DNA from: Aestuariivirga sp.
GTDB lineage: Bacteria > Pseudomonadota > Alphaproteobacteria > Rhizobiales > Aestuariivirgaceae
Assembly (NCBI RefSeq): GCF_020252395.1
Contig: NZ_JADCDB010000016.1
Location: 1 to 64,000, forward strand
Direction of reading: 5' to 3'
DNA length: 64,000 bases
Within the stretch, counting starts at the first letter, position 1. Every line of letters begins with the position of its first letter. Below the pieces are notes generated by a model. That model saw only the letters and a program-made list of their open reading frames with translations. It made no database searches and had not been told where the DNA came from. A program made the translations under genes and the position numbers. This document shows, in pieces, positions 40,849 to 51,777 of the stretch.

Positions 40849-41829
40849 ATGACCAGCACCGGGGCCGCCTCGCACACTCCCCAGCGCGTGATGCTGCTTG
40901 GCGCCACCGGCGCCATCGGCCGTGCCACCGCCCGGGCCCTGCTGGAGGATGGCCACGAGGTCATCTGCTTCGTGCGCCCCGGTGCGGAAGGATTGCCGGA
41001 AGGCGCCGGGCTGCGAATAGGCCAGGTGACGGATGCCCGCTCCCTGCGCGGCCATGGCTTTCGCGGCGAGCGCTTCGACGTGCTGGTCTCTTGCCTCGCC
41101 TCGCGCAGCGGCGCGCCGGAGGATGCCTGGGCCATCGACCATGCGGCCCATGTGACGGCCCTTGCCGAAGCGCGGCGTGCTGGCGTGCGCCACGTGGTGC
41201 TGCTCTCGGCGATCTGCGTGCAGAAGCCGAAGCTCGCCTTCCAGCACGCCAAGCTCGCCTTCGAGACGGAACTGATCGAGTCAGGCCTCGCCCATTCGAT
41301 CGTCCGTCCCACCGCCTATTTCAAGTCGCTGTCGGGCCAGATTTCGCGAGTCAGGAAGGGCAAGCCCTTCCTCCTGTTCGGCGATGGCCGGTTGACGGCC
41401 ACGAAGCCCATCAGCGATGCCGATCTCGGCCGCTATCTGGCGCTCTGCCTGCGCGACCCGTCCTTGCGCGGCATCCTGCCCATCGGCGGTCCAGGCCCCG
41501 CCATCACACCGCGCGAGCAGGGTGAGTGGTTGTTCGCGCTGCTGGGGCAAGAGCCCCGCTTCCGCCAGGTGCCGGTGGCCATGCTCGATGCCATCATTGC
41601 AACGCTCTCGGCGCTGGGCCGCCTTTCGCCCAGGCTCCGCGCCAAGGCCGAGCTCGCCCGCATCGGCCGCTACTATGCGACCGAGTCGATGCTGGTGTGG
41701 GATGAGACAAGAGGCTGCTACGACGCCGATGCCACGCCATCCTTCGGCAGCGATACGCTGCGCGGCCATTATGCCGCGATAGCCGCGGGCGCGGCGGAGC
41801 AGGACCTGGGCGCGCACCGCGTGTTCTGA
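40849..41829 (+). CDS. BciA-like 3,8-divinyl chlorophyllide 8-vinyl reductase homologue (atypical SDR)
   Basis: A 326-residue NAD(P)-binding protein with the motif VMLLGATGAIGRATARALL at the N-terminus. Its C-terminal half carries the wording I know from BciA/DVR enzymes: SIVRPTAYFKSLSGQ, KGKPFLLFGDG, ATKPISDADL, ILPIGGPGPAITPREQGEW, ARIGRYYATESMLVWDE and TPSFGSDTL. Those enzymes reduce the 8-vinyl group of divinyl (bacterio)chlorophyllide. The window has no other pigment gene, so either the organism is phototrophic with scattered genes or the family also serves another substrate. ATG 40849 begins the fold; the longer frame from 40474 overlaps UPF0149. Confidence 0.75.
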   Translation: MTSTGAASHTPQRVMLLGATGAIGRATARALLEDGHEVICFVRPGAEGLPEGAGLRIGQVTDARSLRGHGFRGERFDVLVSCLASRSGAPEDAWAIDHAAHVTALAEARRAGVRHVVLLSAICVQKPKLAFQHAKLAFETELIESGLAHSIVRPTAYFKSLSGQISRVRKGKPFLLFGDGRLTATKPISDADLGRYLALCLRDPSLRGILPIGGPGPAITPREQGEWLFALLGQEPRFRQVPVAMLDAIIATLSALGRLSPRLRAKAELARIGRYYATESMLVWDETRGCYDADATPSFGSDTLRGHYAAIAAGAAEQDLGAHRVF

Positions 41830-41871
41830 TCGGGTCAGGCCAAGCCGGCGAGGATAATCTTCCCGCGACGC

Positions 41872-42528
41872 CTACATATGGGCCGGCGTGGCGAGCGCCA
41901 TGGCGCGCTCGAAGATCTCCACATAGTGTTTCACGTTCTGCCCGATGAGTTCCGTGTGCGAGAACTTATCGATGCGTTCGCGCGCCAGCTTCAGCTCCGA
42001 CTGCGGCACGATCTGGCTGATGATGCCGCAGGTCTCGGCCAGCGACATCAGGCAGCAGTCGCGCGGGCTGGGCACGCCGTCGCGCAGCAGCACCTCAAGC
42101 AGGCGCAGCTTCACCTCGCGCATTTCCCTGCCGTCGGCCGTGGGGTAGCGGCGGGTCTTGAGAAACCACAGCAGGCGGCCTTCGGTCTCGACCAGCACCT
42201 TCTTGTCGCATAGCCGCTTCAGCGATTGCTCGCGCACCGTGTCGCCAAGCTCGATCAGCTGGTCGATGAGGTTGTCGGGGTTGCTGTCGAAATCCGCCGC
42301 CGCCATGCGCGCCAGCACGGGATCGAGCGCCGCATTGCCGGTCGGCGTCTTGTCCACGATCCACACGCGTGTGGCGTCATTGGCGAGGCGGCGTTCGATC
42401 GCCAGCTCCATCACCGCGGCGCCGACGAAGCCGGCGCGCTGGTATTCGAGCGGAATATCGACGAAGCCGCCGTCTTCATCTTTGAGGGTGAGCAGGAGGA
42501 ATTCCTCCGGAACTGTCAGCATGGTCAT
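41872..42528 (-). CDS. GPP34 (Golgi phosphoprotein 3-like) family protein
   Basis: A 218-residue all-helical protein of the GPP34 family, related to eukaryotic GOLPH3, which binds phosphatidylinositol-4-phosphate. The conserved start is TVPEEFLLLTLKDEDGGF, followed by GFVGAAVMELAIERRL and LIDQLIELGDTVREQSLKRL. In bacteria the family is most common in actinobacteria, and its role there is unknown. ATGs at 42522 and 42528 are both in frame. It is divergent from the LssY_C gene; a good promoter for that gene lies between them. Confidence 0.82.
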   Translation of the reverse strand: MTMLTVPEEFLLLTLKDEDGGFVDIPLEYQRAGFVGAAVMELAIERRLANDATRVWIVDKTPTGNAALDPVLARMAAADFDSNPDNLIDQLIELGDTVREQSLKRLCDKKVLVETEGRLLWFLKTRRYPTADGREMREVKLRLLEVLLRDGVPSPRDCCLMSLAETCGIISQIVPQSELKLARERIDKFSHTELIGQNVKHYVEIFERAMALATPAHM

Positions 42529-42589
42529 TCCCGTCACAAGACGATCCGCTGACAGCATATCCAGTTTCGCAACCCAACGGAAACATCAA

Positions 42590-42618
42590 TTGTCACTGCC
42601 GGCGCAACCCGCTAATAT
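42590..42618 (+). promoter_or_regulatory. Strong-looking sigma-70 promoter
   Basis: TTGTCA (42590-42595) and TAATAT (42613-42618) with a 17-bp spacer, followed by an A-rich stretch. It points toward the LssY_C gene whose ATG is at 42736, which leaves a leader of about 110 bases with no recognisable riboswitch. Confidence 0.6.
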
Positions 42619-42735
42619 GCAAAAGAAATAATAACAATCCGCCGGTCCGGGGGTCTTGCATGTCCCTGGCGGATGACTTCGAGGAGGTGGCTGCGGTCCG
42701 ATGATGTCTCTCAGCTTCGCCATTAGTCCTGAACG

Positions 42736-43557
42736 ATGAGACTGCTGCAGCGGCTCTGGCGCCACAGTCTGGTTTTCCTGCTCGGCATCCTGACGGTCTG
42801 GGTCATCGTCGACGTGGTGTTCCGCATCACCGACAACCGGCTGCCGTGGATTCTCGCCATTGCGGTGACCTATGGGATCGCCGCCTACATCATCCTGCCG
42901 CGCGCCATCCGGCTGGGCGTCACGCTCCTTCACCGCCAGAACGTTCCGGCCTACACGGCGACAGGCGACGGGCTGCCCGGCGATCCCGTCAACTTGGCGC
43001 TCATCGGCACGCTGCCGCAGCTGCGCGCCGCCTTCGCGAAAATCGGCTGGACCGAGGCCGATGCGCTGGGACTTGTCAGCTCGTGGCGCATGGCCAGGGC
43101 CTTCGTATTCAACAAGGCCTATCCTTCCGCCCCCTTCAGCACGCTGTTCCTGTTCGGCCGCGGCCAGGATATCGGCTTCCAGAAGGTGATCGGCGGCAGC
43201 CCGCGCAAGCGCCACCACGTGCGTTTCTGGAGCATCAGCCGCGCCCTTGCCGACAAGACGCTGGGCACGACCGGCTTCTGGCTCAACACCGGCCGCGCAC
43301 CCGATGACGAGCAGGCCCTGTGGGTGGGCGCGGCCACGCGCGACACCGGCTTCTCGCTCGCCTGGCTTACCTTCCAGATCACCCACGCCACCGCCGCCGA
43401 CACCAATGCCGAGCGCGATCTCATCATCGCAGAGATGCAGAAGATGGGTCTCGTCAGCTCGGTGACCGCCTATAATGACCGTAACGAACTGCCGGCGAAG
43501 CGGGTCAACCACTATCTTTTCGATGGCGACGTGAGCGTGGCGGCGCTGAAGGGCTGA
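42736..43557 (+). CDS. LssY C-terminal domain protein
   Basis: A 273-residue protein with two N-terminal membrane helices (residues about 10-30 and 37-55) and a soluble domain that matches the C-terminal domain of LssY: LALIGTLPQLRAAFAKIGW, PFSTLFLFGRGQDIGFQK, RKRHHVRFW, and ALWVGAATRDTGFSLAWLT. LssY of Legionella is a type I secretion-linked membrane protein with a PAP2 domain; here only the LssY_C part is present. Role is unknown; the soluble domain may face the periplasm. It ends convergently with katG. Confidence 0.8.
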   Translation: MRLLQRLWRHSLVFLLGILTVWVIVDVVFRITDNRLPWILAIAVTYGIAAYIILPRAIRLGVTLLHRQNVPAYTATGDGLPGDPVNLALIGTLPQLRAAFAKIGWTEADALGLVSSWRMARAFVFNKAYPSAPFSTLFLFGRGQDIGFQKVIGGSPRKRHHVRFWSISRALADKTLGTTGFWLNTGRAPDDEQALWVGAATRDTGFSLAWLTFQITHATAADTNAERDLIIAEMQKMGLVSSVTAYNDRNELPAKRVNHYLFDGDVSVAALKG

Positions 43558-43574
43558 GCGATCTGGCAAACGAA

Positions 43575-43596
43575 AAGGGCGGCTTGCGCCGCCCTT
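43575..43596 (-). terminator. Intrinsic terminator of katG
   Basis: A perfect 9-bp stem, AAGGGCGGC (43575-43583) and GCCGCCCTT (43588-43596), with a 4-base loop. Read on the minus strand it is followed by a short T-run, so it mainly ends katG transcription; it may also stop the convergent LssY_C transcript. Confidence 0.75.
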
Positions 43597-43620
43597 CCGC
43601 CACTGCAGATGAGGTTTCGC

Positions 43621-45900
<2,280 letters not shown>

Positions 45901-45931
45901 TCAGTGCTGCACCTTCTCTACAACAGGCCCA

Positions 45932-45960
45932 CGATTAGGAATAGTTGAATTTCCTGATCG
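45932..45960. promoter_or_regulatory. Near-palindromic site in the katG/oxyR intergenic region
   Basis: CGATTAGGAA (45932-45941) and TTCCTGATCG (45951-45960) match as an inverted repeat in nine of ten positions, around a 9-bp AT-rich centre containing ATAG. A third half-site-like CGATTAG lies at 45964-45970. It is the most likely OxyR binding site, located between the two divergent genes and close to the oxyR start. Confidence 0.55.
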
Positions 45961-45978
45961 TTACGATTAGAAGAACTT

Positions 45979-46902
45979 ATGAACAATCTGACCCTCCGCC
46001 AGCTGCGCTATTTCGAAGCGCTGGCGCAGCATGGCCACTTCGGCCGTGCGGCGGAGGCCTGTGCCGTGTCGCAGCCCGCCCTCTCGCTGCAGATCCGCGA
46101 ATTGGAGCTGTCGCTCGGGACCGACCTGTTCGAGCGCAGCCCGCGCCAGGTGCGCCTCACCCGCTTCGGCGAGGACTTCGCGCCCCGCGTTCGCGGCATC
46201 CTGCGCGCCGTGGATGAGCTGGGCGATCTTGCCCGCGCGTCCAAGGGCTGGTTCGCGGGCCGCCTGCGGATCGGGGTCATCCCCACCGTCGCGCCCTATC
46301 TGCTGCCCGGGCTGGTCGGCAGTCTGAACCGGCTTCTCCCCGGGCTCGACATTCATGTCCGCGAAACCCTCACCGCGAGGCTGCTGCGCGAGCTTTCCGA
46401 GGGCCGCCTCGATGCCGCCATCGTGGCGCTGCCGGTCTCCGAACCGTCGCTTTCTGAAGCCCCTCTGTTTGTTGAGGAATTCTTGTTCGTTCGGCCGCCG
46501 GAGCAGGCCAGCGAGCCGCTGCCCAGCGCTGACATGCTGAAGGATATGCGGCTGCTGCTGCTGGAGGAGGGGCATTGTTTCCGCGAACAGGCGCTGGCCT
46601 TCTGCAACATTGCCCCGGCGCAGCCGCGCGAAATGCTGGAGGCAAGCTCGCTCTCGACCCTCGTCCAGATGGTGGCTGCGGGGATCGGCGTCACCTTCAT
46701 CCCGGAAATGGCCGCCCCGGTCGAGACCCGTTCGGCCGCCGTGGCGCTGTCGCGCTTCGCCGAGCCGCGGCCCCGCCGCACCATCGGCATGATCTGGCGG
46801 CGGTCGAGCCCGCTCGCCGGGCAGCTCCATCATATTGCCGGGATCGTCCGGCAAACGGCGGAGGCGCTGCGCGCGGCGCCCAGCCCGGCGCAACCCGCCT
46901 GA
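45979..46902 (+). CDS. oxyR: Hydrogen-peroxide-responsive regulator OxyR
   Basis: A 307-residue LysR-type regulator. The helix-turn-helix is in FGRAAEACAVSQPALSLQIR. The redox pair is intact: LLLEEGHCFREQALAFC holds two Cys separated by nine positions, matching E. coli Cys199 and Cys208. The effector domain otherwise follows the family (FIPEMAAPVETRS near residue 240). It would form a disulfide on H2O2 exposure and activate katG. The start at 45979 lies 18 bp past the near-palindromic site. Confidence 0.95.
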   Translation: MNNLTLRQLRYFEALAQHGHFGRAAEACAVSQPALSLQIRELELSLGTDLFERSPRQVRLTRFGEDFAPRVRGILRAVDELGDLARASKGWFAGRLRIGVIPTVAPYLLPGLVGSLNRLLPGLDIHVRETLTARLLRELSEGRLDAAIVALPVSEPSLSEAPLFVEEFLFVRPPEQASEPLPSADMLKDMRLLLLEEGHCFREQALAFCNIAPAQPREMLEASSLSTLVQMVAAGIGVTFIPEMAAPVETRSAAVALSRFAEPRPRRTIGMIWRRSSPLAGQLHHIAGIVRQTAEALRAAPSPAQPA

Positions 46903-46931
46903 TTGGGCTCCGGCGGCGCAGCCACCATTTG

Positions 46932-46960
46932 TTGTGCGGTTAAGCGTCCGCCTGTACAGT
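46932..46960 (+). promoter_or_regulatory. Candidate promoter of the type II secretion operon
   Basis: TTGTGC (46932-46937) and TACAGT (46955-46960) with a 17-bp spacer lie 8 bp before the GTG start of gspE. The match to consensus is modest, and the transcript would be almost leaderless, so this is tentative. Confidence 0.35.
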
Positions 46961-46968
46961 GTGTTGCC

Positions 46969-48621
46969 GTGAAACACCTTCTCAGCGATCTCTCGAAGCG
47001 GGCCCTCATCTCGGATGAGCAGGCGGCGCGGATTCTCGGCGAAGCGGCGGATGGCCGCGACACCGCAATCCGTCTGCTGCTGCGCCACGGTCTGGTTGAC
47101 CAGCAGGTGCTGGCGACCGAGCTGGGCCGGGTGTTCGATCTGCCCGTTGCCCGCACCTGGCCCAGCGAGCGCGTGCTGCCGGAGGCGATCTCGCTGCGCT
47201 TCATGCGCGAGCGCCACGTGCTGCCGGCGGCGGCCGGCGGCGGCCGGCTGTCGGTGATCGTCAGCGACCCGTCCGACGAGGCGACGCTCAACGCGCTGCG
47301 GCTTGCCTCAGGGCTCGATCTCTCGCTCTCGCTCGGCACCGACAACCAGATCCTCTCCGCCATCGAGCGCCTCGACGAGGGCCGCGGCGCAGCCGGGCAG
47401 ACAGGTCCCTCGGGCCGCGACGATGACGACACGCTGAAAGACCTCGCCCTCGACGCGCCGGTCATCGATCTCGTCAACCGCCTGTTCCGCGAAGCCTCGG
47501 CGGCGCGCGCCACCGACCTCCACATCGAACCTGCACGCGGCTATGTGATCGTCCGCCACCGCGTCGACGGGTTGCTGGAAGAACGCGAGCGTCTGGGCAA
47601 TGAGCTGGGCCGCGCCGCGGTCTCGCGCCTCAAGATTCTCACCAACCTCAACATCGCGGAAAAGCGCCTGCCGCAGGACGGCCGCGCCCGGCTGCGCATC
47701 GCCGAGCGCGAGCACGACATCCGTGTCGCCACCATGCCGACGATCCATGGCGAATCGATCGCCATCCGTTTCCTCAGCTCCAACACGCAGGCGCCTGACA
47801 TCAACCGCCTCGGCCTGTCGCCGCCCGATCTCGCCAAGCTCCGCCAGCAGATCCAGCACGCCCATGGCATGATCGTGGTGACGGGCCCCACTGGCAGCGG
47901 CAAGACGACGACGCTCGCCGCCGTGCTCGGCGTGCTCAACGATCCGCGCCGCAAGATCGTGACCATCGAGGACCCGGTCGAATACCAGGTCGAGGGCGTC
48001 AACCAGATTCAGATCCACAGCGAAATCGGGCTCAGCTTCGCCCGCACGCTGCGCTCGCTGCTGCGCTTCGACCCGGACATCATCATGGTCGGCGAAATGC
48101 GCGATTCGGAAACGGCGAGCATCGGCGTCAATGCCGCCTTGACCGGCCACCTCGTGCTGACGACGCTGCACACCAACTCCGCCGCGGGCGCGGTGGTGCG
48201 CCTGCTGGACTTGGGCGTTCAGGCCTATCTCATCGCCTCGACGCTGCGATGCGTCGTCGCCCAGCGCCTGGTGCGCAAGTTGTGCATCCACTGCCGCGAG
48301 CCCTATGAGGCGCCGCACGAGCTCCTCGCGCAATTGCCGGAAAGCGCCGGCGCCCCGGGCTATGGCAACGTCACGCTCTACAAAGCCTGTGGCTGCACCT
48401 ATTGCGGCAACACCGGCTTTGCCGGCCGCGCCGCCATTTTCGAAGCCCTAGTGATCGACGACCATGTGCGCCGCCTCATCAAGCCGGGCGTGTCGGCCGA
48501 CGTCATCGCCCATGCGGCGCGCAAGACCGGCACGCCGAGCATGATGGCTGACGGCTTCGCCAAGTGCCGCGAGGGCCTCACCACCATCGAGGAACTCGGC
48601 CGCGTGACGTCGGAGGATTGA
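46969..48621 (+). CDS. gspE: Type II secretion ATPase GspE
   Basis: A 550-residue cytoplasmic ATPase that drives pseudopilus assembly. Domains: an N1E-type helical domain (residues 1-130), N2E (130-270) and the RecA-like ATPase with Walker A GPTGSGKTTT, the Asp box TIEDPVEYQ, Walker B IIMVGEMRDSETA and the His box LTTLHTNSAAGAV. The tetracysteine zinc motif is present (LCIHCREP and GCTYCGNTG). GTG 46969 starts the alignment; a TTG at 46903 would add 22 unmatched residues. Its stop overlaps gspF. Confidence 0.94.
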   Translation: MKHLLSDLSKRALISDEQAARILGEAADGRDTAIRLLLRHGLVDQQVLATELGRVFDLPVARTWPSERVLPEAISLRFMRERHVLPAAAGGGRLSVIVSDPSDEATLNALRLASGLDLSLSLGTDNQILSAIERLDEGRGAAGQTGPSGRDDDDTLKDLALDAPVIDLVNRLFREASAARATDLHIEPARGYVIVRHRVDGLLEERERLGNELGRAAVSRLKILTNLNIAEKRLPQDGRARLRIAEREHDIRVATMPTIHGESIAIRFLSSNTQAPDINRLGLSPPDLAKLRQQIQHAHGMIVVTGPTGSGKTTTLAAVLGVLNDPRRKIVTIEDPVEYQVEGVNQIQIHSEIGLSFARTLRSLLRFDPDIIMVGEMRDSETASIGVNAALTGHLVLTTLHTNSAAGAVVRLLDLGVQAYLIASTLRCVVAQRLVRKLCIHCREPYEAPHELLAQLPESAGAPGYGNVTLYKACGCTYCGNTGFAGRAAIFEALVIDDHVRRLIKPGVSADVIAHAARKTGTPSMMADGFAKCREGLTTIEELGRVTSED

Positions 48622-49829
48622 TGGCCAGCTTCCGCTATTCGGCGATCAGGGACTCGGGCGAAAGGGTGGCCGGGATCATCGAGGGCGCCGACCGCTCTCT
48701 GGCCATCAGCCGCCTGTCGGAACAGGGCCTCCACCCCATCGACATCCGCGAGGATGACGGCAGCGGCGCCACCGCTTTCATGAGCTTCACGGGCAGCCGC
48801 ATTCCGCGCGCCGAGCTCACCGGCTTCACCCGGCAGCTCGCCTGGCTGCTGCAGGCTGGCACCTCGCTCAACCGCTCGCTCGAAATCCTCTCGGGCGAAA
48901 CCTTCTCTAAACCGCTCGCCGCGGCGCTTGGCGATGTGAGCGGCGCCATCCGCAAGGGCCGCAGTTTTCATGACGCGCTGGAGGAGACAGGCGCCTTCCC
49001 GCCCTTCTATCTCTCGATGGTCGAAGTGGGCGAAGCGACCGGCACGCTGGGCCCGGTGCTGGACCGCCTGGCCACCGCGCGCGAGCGCGAGCAGAAGGTG
49101 CGCGGCAAGGTCACCTCGGCGCTGGTCTATCCGGTCATGCTGGTGGTGCTGTCGATCGGAGTCGTCATTTTCCTCATGGTCTCGGTGGTGCCCGGCATCA
49201 AGGACATGATCTCGAGCAGCGGCGCCCCCATTCCCGATTCGGCGAAGATGGTGCTCAACGCCTCCGACTGGCTCATCGCCAACGGCCTCACGCTCGCCGC
49301 CGCCGCCGCCCTCGCCGTTCTGGCCATGGGCTATCTGTGGACCCGCAGCGCGCTTCCCCGCCTGATGCGCGACCTCGCCCTGCGCCTGCCGCTGCTCGGC
49401 AAGCTGCTGCTGAAGTCAGAGGTGGCGCAGTTCTGCCGGCTGCTCGGCACGCTCTCCGCCGCGGGCATGAACCTGCAGGCGAGCCTCAAGCTCATCGCCT
49501 CCACCAGTCCAGACCGGCGCATCCTCGGCGCGGCGGAGCAGATGGAAGTGGCGCTGCGCAGGGGCGAGGATTTCGTGGAGCCGCTCGAACGCTCGAAGAT
49601 CCTGCCGCCCTTGCTCGCCCGCATGATCAAGGTTGGCGCCGAGACAGGCAACCTCACGCCCAGCCTGCTGCGCGTCACCGACATTCTCGACGACGAGCTG
49701 GACCGCCTGACCGACCGCACCGTATCGCTGTTGGGCCCGGTCATCATCCTGGGGCTCAGCGTCTTCGTCGGCTTCATCATCACCTCGCTCATGAGCGCGG
49801 TCATCTCCATCAACGATCTGGCACTATAG
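48621..49829 (+). CDS. gspF: Type II secretion inner-membrane platform protein GspF
   Basis: A 402-residue polytopic protein. It has the two T2SF cytoplasmic repeats (about residues 65-190 and 265-390; FTRQLAWLLQAGTSLNRSLE and CRLLGTLSAAGMNLQASLKL) and three membrane segments, including VYPVMLVVLSIGVVIFLMVS and the C-terminal GPVIILGLSVFVGFIITSLM. It anchors GspE and guides pseudopilins. The ATG shares its A with the gspE stop codon. Confidence 0.94.
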   Translation: MASFRYSAIRDSGERVAGIIEGADRSLAISRLSEQGLHPIDIREDDGSGATAFMSFTGSRIPRAELTGFTRQLAWLLQAGTSLNRSLEILSGETFSKPLAAALGDVSGAIRKGRSFHDALEETGAFPPFYLSMVEVGEATGTLGPVLDRLATAREREQKVRGKVTSALVYPVMLVVLSIGVVIFLMVSVVPGIKDMISSSGAPIPDSAKMVLNASDWLIANGLTLAAAAALAVLAMGYLWTRSALPRLMRDLALRLPLLGKLLLKSEVAQFCRLLGTLSAAGMNLQASLKLIASTSPDRRILGAAEQMEVALRRGEDFVEPLERSKILPPLLARMIKVGAETGNLTPSLLRVTDILDDELDRLTDRTVSLLGPVIILGLSVFVGFIITSLMSAVISINDLAL

Positions 49830-49844
49830 CAACAGGGTTTCGTC

Positions 49845-50300
49845 ATGATCTCGATCGCCATCCAGAAGCGGCTCCGCAACCGGGCACGGCGCAGAAAGGA
49901 CGAGGGAGGCTTCACCCTCGTCGAATTGCTTGTGGTGCTGGTCATCCTCGTGCTGCTGGCCTCGATCATCGGTCCGCGCGTCATCGGCTATCTTGGCAGT
50001 TCGCGCGCCAAGACGGCGCAAGTCCAGATCGAAAGCATGGTGACGGCGCTTCAGCTTTTCCACATCGACGCCGGCCGCTATCCCACCTCCACCGAGGGGC
50101 TCGCCGCGCTGGTGAAATCGCCCGGCAATGTTGCGGGCTGGAACGGGCCCTATCTCTCCAAGGCCGACGTGCCGCAGGACCCGTGGGGCCGCCCCTACAT
50201 CTACCAGTCCGGGCAGAACGGCAGTTCCTTCGAAATCAAGACACTGGGCGCTGACGGCAAGGAAGGCGGCTCCGGCGAGAATGCCGACATCTCGAACTGA
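49845..50300 (+). CDS. gspG: Major pseudopilin GspG
   Basis: A 151-residue pseudopilin. The leader is basic (RLRNRARRRKDEGG) and is cut before FTLVELLVVLVILVLLAS, with Glu at +5. The C-terminal half has the calcium-binding GspG loop wording: STEGLAALVKSPGN, GPYLSKADVPQDPWGRPYIY, and GADGKEGGSGENADIS. The ATG is 15 bp after the gspF stop. It is the main subunit of the secretion pseudopilus. Confidence 0.95.
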   Translation: MISIAIQKRLRNRARRRKDEGGFTLVELLVVLVILVLLASIIGPRVIGYLGSSRAKTAQVQIESMVTALQLFHIDAGRYPTSTEGLAALVKSPGNVAGWNGPYLSKADVPQDPWGRPYIYQSGQNGSSFEIKTLGADGKEGGSGENADISN

Positions 50301-50730
50301 GACAGAGGCAGGTTTCACCCTGCTCGAATTGCTGGTGGTGCTGGTGATCCTGGCGCTGTCGGCGACGGCGGTCATGTCGATCGGCCAGTCGAGCCTCGAG
50401 TCGGCGCGGGCCCGTTCCTTTCTGGTCGAGGCCGAGGCGCTGTTCCGCGACGCGCGCACCCAGGCCATCGAAACCCGCAGCCCGACGGCGGTGACGATCG
50501 ACGTGAAGGCGCGCCGCCTCAGCCTGGCGGGTGGCCGCTCGCTGGTGATGCCGGGCGGCCTGTCGCTCGATGCGCGGATCGCCGTTCCCAAGGATGGCGG
50601 CCTCCCGGCCGTCCGCTTCTTTCCATCCGGCGCCTCGACCGGCGGCGAACTCGCCTTCGGCTTCCGCGGCCGCACCTATGACCTTCGCATCAACTGGCTG
50701 ACGGGCCGGGCCGATGTCCAGGCGCTATAA
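50281..50730 (+). CDS. gspH: Minor pseudopilin GspH
   Basis: A 149-residue pseudopilin with a short leader (PTSRTETEAG) cut before FTLLELLVVLVILALSA. The remainder has the beta-sheet GspH fold (AQAIETRSPTAVTIDVKARR and a C-terminal GFRGRTYDLRINWLTG). ATG 50281 overlaps the end of gspG by 20 bp. It belongs to the tip of the pseudopilus. Confidence 0.87.
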   Translation: MPTSRTETEAGFTLLELLVVLVILALSATAVMSIGQSSLESARARSFLVEAEALFRDARTQAIETRSPTAVTIDVKARRLSLAGGRSLVMPGGLSLDARIAVPKDGGLPAVRFFPSGASTGGELAFGFRGRTYDLRINWLTGRADVQAL

Positions 50731-51088
50731 AGGCGAGACGGGGTTTTCGCTGGTCGAGGTGCTGTGCGCCCTCGCGGTGGCGGCGAGCGCCATCGCGGTG
50801 CTCACCAGCGGCGTCGGCAGCTCGCTGAAGGGCGTGTCCACGCTCGATCAGCATCTGGGCGCCCGCATCATCCTGCAGTCCATCCTCGAGGACGAGCTGG
50901 CCGCCGCCCAGACCGAGCCCGCCCGGCGCACCGGCGATTCCGGACCCTACCGCTGGCAGCTGATGATCGAGCCCGTGGCGGCGCCGGCCAAGCTCGACGG
51001 TCCCTACCGCATGTACCGCCTCACCGCCTCGGTGGGCTGGGGCCGCGGCGGCCAGGTCACCGGCACAGCGCTGAAGCTCAGCCGATGA
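50714..51088 (+). CDS. gspI: Minor pseudopilin GspI
   Basis: A 124-residue pseudopilin: leader RRYKGETG, cleavage before FSLVEVLCALAVAASAIAV, Glu at +5. The short soluble domain (RWQLMIEPVAAPAKLDGPYR, LTASVGWGRGG) matches GspI. It overlaps gspH by 17 bp and gspJ by 4 bp. GspI nucleates the GspI-J-K tip. Confidence 0.88.
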   Translation: MSRRYKGETGFSLVEVLCALAVAASAIAVLTSGVGSSLKGVSTLDQHLGARIILQSILEDELAAAQTEPARRTGDSGPYRWQLMIEPVAAPAKLDGPYRMYRLTASVGWGRGGQVTGTALKLSR

Positions 51089-51777
51089 TGCGCCTGCCCT
51101 CAGGCCGCAGCGAGGCCGGCTTCACGCTCGTCGAGGTGCTGGCAGCGCTGGTTCTGGCCTCGCTCATCCTCGTATCCCTCAACATGGCGATGTCGGCCGT
51201 GGACAAGGGCGCCGCCCGGACGCGCCGCAGCCTCGGCGAACAATCGGAGATCGGGTCGGCTGTCAGCATTTTCGGGCGCGACGTGGCGCGCATTGCCAAG
51301 ATCCGGCGTCCGGCCCCGCCGGACCAGTTCGACGGCTATGTCTTCGACGGCGCCCGCAACGTCATGGTCTATCCCCTGCGGGAGGAGGCCGCCCTCGCCG
51401 ATGCCGGCCTTTACCTGGTGCGGCTCAGCATCGCCCGCAAGAATGGCCAGAGCGTGCTGCTGCGCGAGCGCGCGCCGTTTCCGCTGCGTGGCGATAATGC
51501 GCTGCCGAAGTGGCGCGACCCCGTGGTCCTGCTTTCCGGCCCCTTTGACATCGCTTTCGCCTACCGCGCCCAGCGCTCCGGCCAGCGCCAATGGAGCGAC
51601 CGCTGGGTGGCGGTGGAGGCGATGCCCGAACAGATCCGCCTGACGGTCACCGACACCGCCACCGGCCGGCTGCGCGTGCCGGGCTTCGTGCAATCGCTGG
51701 CCATCGATTCTGAGGTCGATTGCGCCGGCAGCCGCGACGCGCGCTGCGGCGGCGGCGAAGCTGAGGCCACGCAATGA
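51085..51777 (+). CDS. gspJ: Minor pseudopilin GspJ
   Basis: A 230-residue pseudopilin with leader MMRLPSGRSEAG and cleavage before FTLVEVLAALVLASLILVS. The soluble part has GspJ wording (GSAVSIFGRDVARIAKIRR, LYLVRLSIARKNGQSVLLRE) and ends with two Cys that may pair. ATG overlaps the gspI stop. It is part of the pseudopilus tip. Confidence 0.87.
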   Translation: MMRLPSGRSEAGFTLVEVLAALVLASLILVSLNMAMSAVDKGAARTRRSLGEQSEIGSAVSIFGRDVARIAKIRRPAPPDQFDGYVFDGARNVMVYPLREEAALADAGLYLVRLSIARKNGQSVLLRERAPFPLRGDNALPKWRDPVVLLSGPFDIAFAYRAQRSGQRQWSDRWVAVEAMPEQIRLTVTDTATGRLRVPGFVQSLAIDSEVDCAGSRDARCGGGEAEATQ

